From positions 1 through 33,272 of the forward strand of contig JAAOYB010000023.1 of NCBI GenBank assembly GCA_018221135.1: 33,272 nucleotides of DNA, written 5' to 3'. Below, piece by piece: positions 1 through 8,675 of the stretch (position 1 is its first letter; each line of letters starts with the position of its first letter). Below the pieces are notes generated by a model. It made no database searches. It was not told the DNA's origin and saw only the letters and a list, made by a program, of their open reading frames with translations. A program made the translations under genes and the position numbers. Source of the DNA: Candidatus Woesearchaeota archaeon (GTDB lineage Archaea > Nanobdellota > Nanobdellia > Woesearchaeales > BM511).

Positions 1-1422
1 ATGGATGAATCAGATAATTACAAAGTACGAGATCTCAGCTTAGCTGAGTGGGGAAGAAAAGAAATAGAGATAGCACAAAAAGAGATGCCAGGACTCATGA
101 GTCTAAGACAAAAATACAAAGAAGAAAAACCCTTATCAGGAGCAAGAATAACTGGTTCTTTGCATATGACTATACAAACCGCGGTCCTAATAGAAACCCT
201 AGTTGAACTAGGCGCGTATGTTAGGTGGGCGAGCTGCAATATTTTCTCAACTCAAGACCACGCAGCAGCAGCGATAGCAAAAACAGGAGTACCTGTCTTT
301 GCTTGGAAAGGAGAAACCCTAGAAGAATACTGGTGGTGCACAGAGAAAGCGCTAGAATTCAGAAATGAGCACGGAGAAATCATAGGGCCAAACCTCATAG
401 TAGATGACGGCGGAGACGCAACACTAATGATTCACAAACTAGTAAACGCAGAAAAAGACGCAGACTTCCTAAACCACGATTACTCAGATGACGGCGAAGA
501 CTACCAAGAACTAATAAAAAAAGTAAAGGACATGCACTATAACAAAAAAGGCAACTGGACGCAAATACTAGAACAACTAAAAGGAGTAAGTGAAGAAACC
601 ACAACAGGAGTCCACAGATTATACCAGATGCTTGAGAGAAACGAATTATTATTTCCAGCAATAAACGTTAACGACTCAGTAACTAAGAGCAAATTCGACA
701 ACTTATACGGCTGCAGAGAAAGCCTAGCAGACGGCATAAAAAGAGCGACAGACGTGATGATAGCCGGGAAAACAGTAGTTGTCTGCGGATACGGAGACGT
801 AGGCAAAGGCTGCGCGCAGTCAATGAGAGGTTTCGGGGCTAACGTGATAATAACCGAGATAGACCCTATATGCGCCCTGCAAGCAGCTATGGAAGGCTAC
901 AAAGTAACCACTATAGAAGACACCCTAGGCACAGCAGACATCTACGTCACAACCACAGGGAACAAAGACGTGATAAGACTCGAGCACATGCAAAGAATGA
1001 AAGACCAAGCAATCGTTTGCAACATCGGACACTTCGATAACGAAATCCAAGTAGACAAACTAAACGCCTCAGACGCAAAGAAAACCAATATCAAACCCCA
1101 AGTAGACAAATACGGGTTCCAAGAAGGAAACGAGATATTCTTGTTAGCAGAAGGAAGACTAGTCAACCTCGGCTGCGCCACGGGTCACCCAAGCTTTGTG
1201 ATGAGCAACAGCTTCACCAACCAAGTATTAGCACAAATCGACTTATGGAATAAGGAATACGAGTTAGGAGTCTACACATTACCTAAAGAATTAGATGAAG
1301 AAGTAGCACGCTTACACCTAGAAAAAATAGGTGTTAAACTAACAAGTCTCTCACAAGAACAAGCTGATTACATAGGAGTACCAATAAAAGGGCCTTTCAA
1401 ACAAGAAAACTACAGATACTAA
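1..1422 (+). CDS. ahcY: S-adenosylhomocysteinase (adenosylhomocysteinase), long form
   Basis: 473 aa; [42 protein letters not shown] Rossmann motif, C-terminal [10 protein letters not shown] typical of AHCY. Confidence 0.97.
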   Translation: MDESDNYKVRDLSLAEWGRKEIEIAQKEMPGLMSLRQKYKEEKPLSGARITGSLHMTIQTAVLIETLVELGAYVRWASCNIFSTQDHAAAAIAKTGVPVFAWKGETLEEYWWCTEKALEFRNEHGEIIGPNLIVDDGGDATLMIHKLVNAEKDADFLNHDYSDDGEDYQELIKKVKDMHYNKKGNWTQILEQLKGVSEETTTGVHRLYQMLERNELLFPAINVNDSVTKSKFDNLYGCRESLADGIKRATDVMIAGKTVVVCGYGDVGKGCAQSMRGFGANVIITEIDPICALQAAMEGYKVTTIEDTLGTADIYVTTTGNKDVIRLEHMQRMKDQAIVCNIGHFDNEIQVDKLNASDAKKTNIKPQVDKYGFQEGNEIFLLAEGRLVNLGCATGHPSFVMSNSFTNQVLAQIDLWNKEYELGVYTLPKELDEEVARLHLEKIGVKLTSLSQEQADYIGVPIKGPFKQENYRY

Positions 1423-1485
1423 CTAATAAGTAGTGAAAAAATAGTAGTTTTTTTAAATGTGAACTGTTTTCTTTTTACGTTATCC

Positions 1486-2265
1486 ATGTTTGAAGAAAAC
1501 ACTTTTTACAAAAAAATATTAGAAAACAACCCGGTCTTAGATGCTGACAAACAAAAAGAACTATACCAACAACATCTAGACGGAGACGATAACGCTAAAG
1601 AAATCTTAATAGCTACAAATATGGGCTTAGTGCTTTCTTTATCTACAAAAATAGCTTATTCTTATGGAATAACTGATCCTAAAAGAATTGATGATGTCAT
1701 AAGCGGTGGTTTCGAAGGAATGCTTAAAGGATTTGATAGGTACGACCCAGTTAACTTTGACACAAAATTTTCTTCGTATATCGGAGATTGGATAAAATCT
1801 TATGCTACTAAATCAGCTAAGAGCGTATATTACCCAGTCATAAAAATCCCACCTCATGCTTTTAAAGATACAGATTTAATAATATATTCGCTTGACCAAG
1901 AATTATTTGATGACGAAGATGACAATGGAAAAACAATGATGGCTTTAGTTGAGGATAGAGAAGAACTACGACCTGATAATCTTGTTGAAAGAGTTTTAAT
2001 GATAGAAAAAGTATTCGAAATCATTGATGAAGCAAACTTAACACCAGACGAATTATTAACAATTAGGTTAAGTTACGGCTTAGGATACGAAAACGGTATA
2101 AGCATAGGTTTTGATTACGAATTAAATCTCACAGAAATAGGTAATATAAGAGGTTACAGTCGCCAATACTCAAGTATAGTAATGCAAAAAGCAAGAAAAA
2201 AACTAGAAGAAACCATACAACAAGCAGGACATAAACCCTCTGACTTCATTGATGTAGCAGCATAA
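1486..2265 (+). CDS. Sigma-70 family-like transcription factor (regions 2, 3.2-like linker and 4)
   Basis: ORF track starts at GTG 1459; internal ATG at 1486 (MFEENTFYKK) looks more likely. ILIATNMGLVLSLSTKIAYSYG...DDVISGGFEGMLKGFDRYDPVNFDTKFSSYIGDWIKSYA resembles sigma region 2; SLDQELFDDEDDNGKTMMALVEDREELRPDNLVER resembles 3.2; LTPDELLTIRLSYGL...LNLTEIGNIRGYSRQYSSIVMQKARKKLEE resembles the region 4 HTH. Confidence 0.85.
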   Translation: MFEENTFYKKILENNPVLDADKQKELYQQHLDGDDNAKEILIATNMGLVLSLSTKIAYSYGITDPKRIDDVISGGFEGMLKGFDRYDPVNFDTKFSSYIGDWIKSYATKSAKSVYYPVIKIPPHAFKDTDLIIYSLDQELFDDEDDNGKTMMALVEDREELRPDNLVERVLMIEKVFEIIDEANLTPDELLTIRLSYGLGYENGISIGFDYELNLTEIGNIRGYSRQYSSIVMQKARKKLEETIQQAGHKPSDFIDVAA

Positions 2266-2270
2266 AAAAT

Positions 2271-2279
2271 TATATAAAT
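2271..2279 (+). promoter_or_regulatory. Putative archaeal TATA box
   Basis: tatataaat about 25-30 nt upstream of the ATG at 2302; fits a leaderless transcript. Confidence 0.5.
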
Positions 2280-2301
2280 ACAATATTAATCCTATAAAAA
2301 T

Positions 2302-2943
2302 ATGGCTAGAACTATTTTTTACAAACCAAAAAAGAGAAAAAATCAAGAACAAGTAGAGAAAAGAAACAAGGTAATCCTAGGAGTCTTCATCTCAGTCCTA
2401 ATGGCTGGAAGCATGTTTGGAATCTTCGCCTCACAAGGAGGAGACACAACGCCCTCAATAACTTATACTAATACTCTTGGAGAAGAATACGATTTTCAAA
2501 TAGGCCAAGACGGCTTCTACACATTAGAAATAGACGAAGAAGAACTAACATTCTATTTTCACCCACTAGACTTACAAAGCTTTAATAACGACACACAAAG
2601 AATAAGTAGTGCGCTAACCTCTCCGTACATAGTAAGCATATTCGACGTAGACGACCCCGACGTTACATACATAGACTTAGCACGCCTCGAATTAGCAGAG
2701 AACCTAGCCAAAAAAAACGTTTATCTAACAAGTGCGAAAACTACTAATTCAACTCTTTACAGCGCGTACCCAACACTAACATGCGAGAACGCAACTGATA
2801 ACATACCTTTCTTATACTTCAAAAAAAGCAACAAAACACAAATAATACAAGAAGGCAACTGCTTTTATCTCGAAGGCAACCAATACGATTTCTTACGCTA
2901 CAGAGACTTAATAACATACGTGTTATACGAGGTAATACCATGA
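2302..2943 (+). CDS. Single-TM anchored hypothetical protein (paralog A)
   Basis: K/R-rich N-terminus, one TM (VILGVFISVLMAGSMFGIFA), extracytoplasmic domain with two Cys (LTCENATD...EGNCFYLEG). Confidence 0.7.
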   Translation: MARTIFYKPKKRKNQEQVEKRNKVILGVFISVLMAGSMFGIFASQGGDTTPSITYTNTLGEEYDFQIGQDGFYTLEIDEEELTFYFHPLDLQSFNNDTQRISSALTSPYIVSIFDVDDPDVTYIDLARLELAENLAKKNVYLTSAKTTNSTLYSAYPTLTCENATDNIPFLYFKKSNKTQIIQEGNCFYLEGNQYDFLRYRDLITYVLYEVIP

Positions 2944-3638
2944 AAACAAATAAGAAACCAGCGCATAAGAAGATAATGAAGAAAAAAAAAGTTGATTACA
3001 TAAGCCTAAGCATACTAGTGCTAATCATAATCACACTAACATTTCTAGGGTTCAACCCAGACATCATAACCGAAATAAGAAATAACGAGACAAAATTCTT
3101 TGAAAAAGAAGAAGTCCCAGACCAATACGCGTACAACGGCTTCGAATTCACAAAAACCGATGGGATATGGTACACCCAAATAGAAAAAGACGGCGTGCCT
3201 TTCGTGATAATGACACAGTACAGCCCAAAAGAAGTAGAAGACACAAAAATAACTTATCAAGAAAACCTTTTTCCCAGCCTCACACACAGAGGAGACGAAG
3301 TATACTTAAGTTTTGATCCTAGAGAAGAAAACAAAAGCGACGTAACCGTGGCAGCTGTTGATTTTGCAAAAGGACTAAGCATAGTTTTTGGCTTAAGAGT
3401 CAACAGTGCATGCACAGTCAACGAGACAGGATGCCAAGAAGTCTTAAGCTGTGACTCAAGAAACGACACCGCGATAATAGAATTAATTCGAGACGAAATC
3501 CCAAGAGCAGAATATCAAGGTAACTGCCTTAAAGTTTACGGTACAGGGCAAGATTTAATAAGAGTTGTTAACAGATTAATGTTTGAGTGGTATGACATCA
3601 TAAAAGTTGATGAAGCCGGAAAAATATACTACCCATAA
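2940..3638 (+). CDS. Single-TM anchored hypothetical protein (paralog B)
   Basis: ATGA overlap with previous gene; K-rich N-terminus, one TM (YISLSILVLIIITLTFLGF), same C-terminal Cys pattern (LSCDSRND...QGNCLKVYGTGQDLIRVVNRLMFEWYDII). Confidence 0.7.
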   Translation: MKTNKKPAHKKIMKKKKVDYISLSILVLIIITLTFLGFNPDIITEIRNNETKFFEKEEVPDQYAYNGFEFTKTDGIWYTQIEKDGVPFVIMTQYSPKEVEDTKITYQENLFPSLTHRGDEVYLSFDPREENKSDVTVAAVDFAKGLSIVFGLRVNSACTVNETGCQEVLSCDSRNDTAIIELIRDEIPRAEYQGNCLKVYGTGQDLIRVVNRLMFEWYDIIKVDEAGKIYYP

Positions 3639-3644
3639 AAAAAT

Positions 3645-4262
3645 ATGAAGCAAGAAACGACTCACTACTACACAGAAAAACAACAAGGAAGCTACGCGCC
3701 GATCCCACTAAAATTCTATCTTAAAAAAAGAAAAATAGAAGTAAGCATCTTCTCTGCTCCAGGAATTTTTTCAAGCAAGAAACTCGACAAAGGAAGCGCG
3801 CTTCTAATTAACGAATCCAAAATCGAAAAAGATTGGAAAGTACTCGACATGGGCTGCGGATACGGAGCAGTAGGAATAAGTCTTGCATTATATGAGCCAA
3901 GCTTAATAATTGATTTATGCGATGTTAACGAGAGAGCGATAGAGGTAACCACTAAGAACGTAAAAGAAAAGAGTTTAACAAGCAGAACAAACGTGTACTA
4001 CTCAAACACGTACCAAAACGTAAAATTACTTGATTACGACACCATCCTAATCAACCCCCCACAAACAGCAGGGAAAAAAGTATGCGAAGAAATGATAATC
4101 GGCGCCAAGAAACACCTAAGAAGAGGTGGCTTAGTCCAAGTAGTAGCACGCCACCAAAAAGGCGGAAAAGCATTCGAGAAACTACTAAATGAAACTTATG
4201 GCAACGTAGAAACCGTAGCGAAGAAAAGCGGTTTTAGGATATATGCATCCAAAAAAAAATAG
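3645..4262 (+). CDS. Class I SAM-dependent methyltransferase, RsmC/MTS-domain-like
   Basis: VLDMGCGYGAVGISLALYEP (motif I), DTILINPPQTAGKKV (NPP catalytic motif). Confidence 0.88.
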   Translation: MKQETTHYYTEKQQGSYAPIPLKFYLKKRKIEVSIFSAPGIFSSKKLDKGSALLINESKIEKDWKVLDMGCGYGAVGISLALYEPSLIIDLCDVNERAIEVTTKNVKEKSLTSRTNVYYSNTYQNVKLLDYDTILINPPQTAGKKVCEEMIIGAKKHLRRGGLVQVVARHQKGGKAFEKLLNETYGNVETVAKKSGFRIYASKKK

Positions 4263-4265
4263 TGT

Positions 4266-4613
4266 TCAAAGCTGTACTAGTCCTTCTTTTGTCATAGCAA
4301 CCAATCGAAAACCAGCACCGCTTCTTATAAGAGCAGCGATTATTGCCATGTGCTCTTTACCAGTCCCGCTGACAAGGTTAAGACCTACTTCTCCGAACAT
4401 AAAACTTAGTTTGCTCTTAATATCATTTATGACTTCTTGAATGGGCTTACCAGGATCGATTTCTATATAAATCACGGATTTATCAAATTTGAACTCAGAC
4501 TTAACCTCATGTCTTGTGACTACAAAGATCCTACTCCAATCAGTTTCGTTAATAAGCCTCTTAACGTGGCGATACCCTTTTTTCTCTGTTAAGCAAACTA
4601 CTAAATCAGTCAT
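4266..4613 (-). CDS. Small Rossmann-like protein, possibly CARF-like
   Basis: Preferred internal start MTDLVVCLTEKKG; LNLVSGTGKEHMAIIAALIRSGAGFRLVAMTKEG resembles the N(x)SGG/GT(x)(x)M motif region of CARF-type domains. Confidence 0.55.
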   Translation of the reverse strand: MTDLVVCLTEKKGYRHVKRLINETDWSRIFVVTRHEVKSEFKFDKSVIYIEIDPGKPIQEVINDIKSKLSFMFGEVGLNLVSGTGKEHMAIIAALIRSGAGFRLVAMTKEGLVQL

Positions 4614-4654
4614 AGAAAAACAAGAAAACTTTTTTTTATTTAAAAAACTATACG

Positions 4655-5068
4655 TTATTTGCAAATAATCGCGTCGCACTCCTCACAAACGAATACGCAG
4701 TGATCGTCTCCTCTGCACTTATCAGCGTCTTTAACCTTAGCAACGACCTTACCATCTTTTTCGACCATTTCAAAGTTGTGCTCAGGGCATACCTTAACAC
4801 AACGCTCGCAAGCATCACATTTCTTTTCGTCAACGCTAACGACGCGCTCACCATTTTTTTTTGGGTTTTTCTTAACTAGGATGGGCTCACCATTTTTTTC
4901 GCAATGAACAAAGCACAACCCACAATTACTGCATTTCTCGGCGTACTTAACACTACTAATTATTTGTCCTTGGTCTTCAACCATTTCAAAGACGTCTTCT
5001 CGACAGATCTGAACGCATTTCTCACAAGCTTTGCAAGTCGCGCGATCTATTTTTGATAGCTTAAGCAT
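4655..5068 (-). CDS. Ferredoxin-like polyferredoxin with duplicated 2[4Fe-4S] unit
   Basis: Cys clusters CKACEKCVQIC, CSNCGLCFVHC, CDACERCVKVC, CRGDDHCVFVCEECDAIIC. Confidence 0.88.
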   Translation of the reverse strand: MLKLSKIDRATCKACEKCVQICREDVFEMVEDQGQIISSVKYAEKCSNCGLCFVHCEKNGEPILVKKNPKKNGERVVSVDEKKCDACERCVKVCPEHNFEMVEKDGKVVAKVKDADKCRGDDHCVFVCEECDAIICK

Positions 5069-5080
5069 TTTCTAATTTTA

Positions 5081-5094
5081 TGTATGGTCATACA
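5081..5094. promoter_or_regulatory. 14-bp dyad upstream of ferredoxin gene
   Basis: TGTATG-GT-CATACA, perfect 6-bp arms, 13 nt upstream of the minus-strand start codon. Confidence 0.5.
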
Positions 5095-5113
5095 AGTTAT
5101 TTTTTACAATTTT

Positions 5114-5147
5114 AAAATGTTTTGTTTGAACAACAACAAAATGTTTT
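5114..5147. repeat. Direct repeat aaaatgtttt x2 (5114-5123, 5138-5147)
   Basis: Two identical 10-mers with 24-bp period in the ferredoxin/5S intergenic region. Confidence 0.5.
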
Positions 5148-5190
5148 AAAAACAAAGAATTAGTTACTTAACCATAACCTTTATACAAAA

Positions 5191-5240
5191 AGAGCGATTT
5201 TAGCGCTCTAGGCATAAAAGTTTGAAATCCAAACTTTTAT
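5191..5240. repeat. Two consecutive perfect inverted repeats upstream of 5S rRNA
   Basis: agagcg-attttag-cgctct (5191-5209) and ATAAAAGTTTG-aaatc-CAAACTTTTAT (5214-5240). Confidence 0.8.
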
Positions 5241-5243
5241 AAA
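5236..5243 (+). promoter_or_regulatory. Putative TATA box of 5S rRNA
   Basis: tttataaa about 25 nt upstream of the predicted 5S 5' end. Confidence 0.6.
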
Positions 5244-5263
5244 TAAAACAGGGTTTCTAGTGT

Positions 5264-5380
5264 CTTAGACGGCCATAGTGGACTGGTACACCCGATCCCA
5301 TTTCGAACTCGGAAGTTAAGAAGTCCTACGTCGTATGGTGTACTGCACTTATGTGCGGGAAACATGCGAAGCCGTTCCCT
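5264..5380 (+). rRNA. rrf: 5S ribosomal RNA (ends approximate)
   Basis: acggccatagtg...acacccgatcccatttcgaactcggaagttaagaagtcc...gccgt: canonical 5S core; no 16S/23S nearby. Confidence 0.92.
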
Positions 5381-5427
5381 TTATTTTCTACACAAAAAAT
5401 ATAAACAAATAATCCAAAGTTTTATTT

Positions 5428-5547
5428 ATGAATAAGAGAGGACACCATGAAATAGGTCTAACACCATATCTATTATTATTAGCGTTTATTAGCTTTATAA
5501 CATTCTTAATAAGAAAAGTTTTCTCAAAAATAAGAAAAAAGAAATAA
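5428..5547 (+). CDS. 39-aa single-TM miniprotein
   Basis: MNKRGHHEIGLTPYLLLLAFISFITFLIRKVFSKIRKKK; preceded by tataaa-like element about 25 nt upstream; below the ORF-track cutoff. Confidence 0.5.
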   Translation: MNKRGHHEIGLTPYLLLLAFISFITFLIRKVFSKIRKKK

Positions 5548-5548
5548 C

Positions 5549-6415
5549 TTATTTTTTTATTAGTTTAGAAATAAAAAAGCCCTGAGTACCGGTTTTATGA
5601 GGCCAAAGCTTAACTCCAAAACCAGTATCTACACCAACACCCAAACTAACTTTTTCTAATTTGAAACCAAGTTCTTTAACAGCCCACCGAACTACGTCCT
5701 CGTCTTCTTCGACTTCCAAGCTACAAGTACTATAAACTAACTCTCCTCCTTTTCTTAGTACGTCATAAGCCTCGCTAATAAGTTGTTTTTGTACTTCACC
5801 ACTTTTTTTGATGTCTTCTATGCTTCTTTTAAGAAACCAAGAATCCTCTATACAATAATTACCTGTGCATGGAGCATCAAGTAAGACTTTGTCAAAAACG
5901 ATTCCTAAGTCAGATGCGTAGCGAGCGTCTTTGTTGTACACAACGCAGTTCTCCACGCCCATCCTCTCTAAATTATTACCTAGGCTTCTTATCCTGGGAT
6001 TGCTGATATCAAGAGCGACAACAACCCCTTTATTATTCATGCTTTGAGATATCTGAGTAGTTTTTGCACCGGGAGCAGCACTCATATCTAAGACGACATC
6101 ACCACTCTTAGGGCTTAGTACTTCTACAGGGATTTGAGAAGCTGCTTCTTGCAAGAAATAAAAACCGCTAAGAAACTCTATAGTTGAGCCGAGGCTAAAC
6201 TCGGATTCGTATTCATAAGCGTTTCTTAACCAAGCAATTTTTCTTAGCTTAACTCCTTTACTTCTAAGAGTCTTAACTAGTTCTTCCTCGCCGATTTTTA
6301 GGGTGTTAACCCTAATAGCGTTCTTAACTACTCGCTTAGCAACAAAACCTTTGTTTTGCGTGGAGTACCTCTCCTTAAAAAAACCTGGGACATTAACAAT
6401 ATTATCAGAATTCAA
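5549..6415 (-). CDS. NOL1/NOP2/Sun (RsmB/Trm4-type) RNA m5C methyltransferase
   Basis: DMSAAPGAKTTQI, LLDAPCTGNY, VYSTCSLEVEEDEDVV (catalytic PC and TC cysteines). Confidence 0.94.
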   Translation of the reverse strand: MNSDNIVNVPGFFKERYSTQNKGFVAKRVVKNAIRVNTLKIGEEELVKTLRSKGVKLRKIAWLRNAYEYESEFSLGSTIEFLSGFYFLQEAASQIPVEVLSPKSGDVVLDMSAAPGAKTTQISQSMNNKGVVVALDISNPRIRSLGNNLERMGVENCVVYNKDARYASDLGIVFDKVLLDAPCTGNYCIEDSWFLKRSIEDIKKSGEVQKQLISEAYDVLRKGGELVYSTCSLEVEEDEDVVRWAVKELGFKLEKVSLGVGVDTGFGVKLWPHKTGTQGFFISKLIKK

Positions 6416-6421
6416 ATCTCA

Positions 6422-7525
6422 TCACACCTTCATAGTTATAGTCTTATTTTTTTCATCTAAATCATTTATTAACTTTTTTTGTTTTAGTTTTTCTTTTATC
6501 TCAGCGTAAGAATGCTTTTTCTTCGCATCGCGTATTACTTCTAATAATTCTTTTATCTTTGAGTAATTCTCGTAGATTTCTTCGCCGACTCTTTGTTTTA
6601 TTTTTATCTCAACTTCTAATTTCTTAATTGTTTCTTCTTGCTTCTCTAAGATTCTTCTTATCTTATCAAGGTTTGAATCAACTTTTTTTTGTTCTAATTC
6701 CTTGTTTTTCTCAACGTACTTCTCACCTAAATAACTGCCAAGACTAAGACTAAAACTCTCTTTTAAAACTATTGGTTCTTCACTTCTTGAAGTTAACTTA
6801 AACGGGTAAACACCTTCTTCGTACAACACAGGTTTTATCTTCTTATCTCTTATTTTTTGTATTCCTAAAAAAATTTTTACTAAATCTTCTTCTACAGGCT
6901 TAGCCAAGTCTTTACTAACACCACTAGAAGCACAGATTTCTTCGGCGTAAACCCCTCCGAAACCCAGATTTATAGCTAGTGTTTTAACAACGCTTTTCTT
7001 ATCACTACTACCAAAAACCTTGATTAACGCGTCTTGTGTTATTAACAAACTATTATACTCTTTTAAGAGCGGAGCATAAATCAAGCCGCCACGAACACTC
7101 CTATCCTTAGTGTGAGTAGAGTTCTGCATAGATAACACTTTATCATCAGAATCAACTAAGACGAAGTTCCCAGGAGGCAACAACTCAACGACTAAGTAGT
7201 GCGTAACACCACTTTTTTCAAACCCTATTTTTACTATTCTCTCAAAACCTATTTGTTCTAAGCTCTTAAGCCTTGACACACCCAACTTTTTCCTAAGGTA
7301 CAAACAAAAACCGCTGGCTTCTTCGTCTACTAATGGTTTCTTCTTAGATAACAAAGATGTTGATGGAAGCTTAAAAAACAAGAAGACCTTCTTAGTAGTC
7401 GTGCTGTAGAGCTGAATTACTAATTCGTCACTTCGATGGTAAACTTTATCAACTCTGGCACCAAGTAAGTCTTGGTATTCTTTTACTAAGTAATATAAGT
7501 CTAACGCGCTTATTTCTTCTCTCAT
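6422..7525 (-). CDS. NFACT-N/HhH/coiled-coil protein (Rqc2/FbpA family), lacking NFACT-R
   Basis: MREEISALDLYYLVKEYQDLLGARVDKVYH..., LVVELLPPGNFVLVD, C-terminal coiled coil ending in KNKTITMKV. Confidence 0.88.
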   Translation of the reverse strand: MREEISALDLYYLVKEYQDLLGARVDKVYHRSDELVIQLYSTTTKKVFLFFKLPSTSLLSKKKPLVDEEASGFCLYLRKKLGVSRLKSLEQIGFERIVKIGFEKSGVTHYLVVELLPPGNFVLVDSDDKVLSMQNSTHTKDRSVRGGLIYAPLLKEYNSLLITQDALIKVFGSSDKKSVVKTLAINLGFGGVYAEEICASSGVSKDLAKPVEEDLVKIFLGIQKIRDKKIKPVLYEEGVYPFKLTSRSEEPIVLKESFSLSLGSYLGEKYVEKNKELEQKKVDSNLDKIRRILEKQEETIKKLEVEIKIKQRVGEEIYENYSKIKELLEVIRDAKKKHSYAEIKEKLKQKKLINDLDEKNKTITMKV

Positions 7526-7546
7526 AAAAAAAGTAGATGTAAATAT

Positions 7547-8671
<1,125 letters not shown>

Positions 8672-8675
8672 TTAG

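Noticed and set aside
395-1181. Antisense ORFs within ahcY (395..661, 537..806, 942..1181)
   Set aside because: Shadow ORFs of a conserved gene; no independent support.
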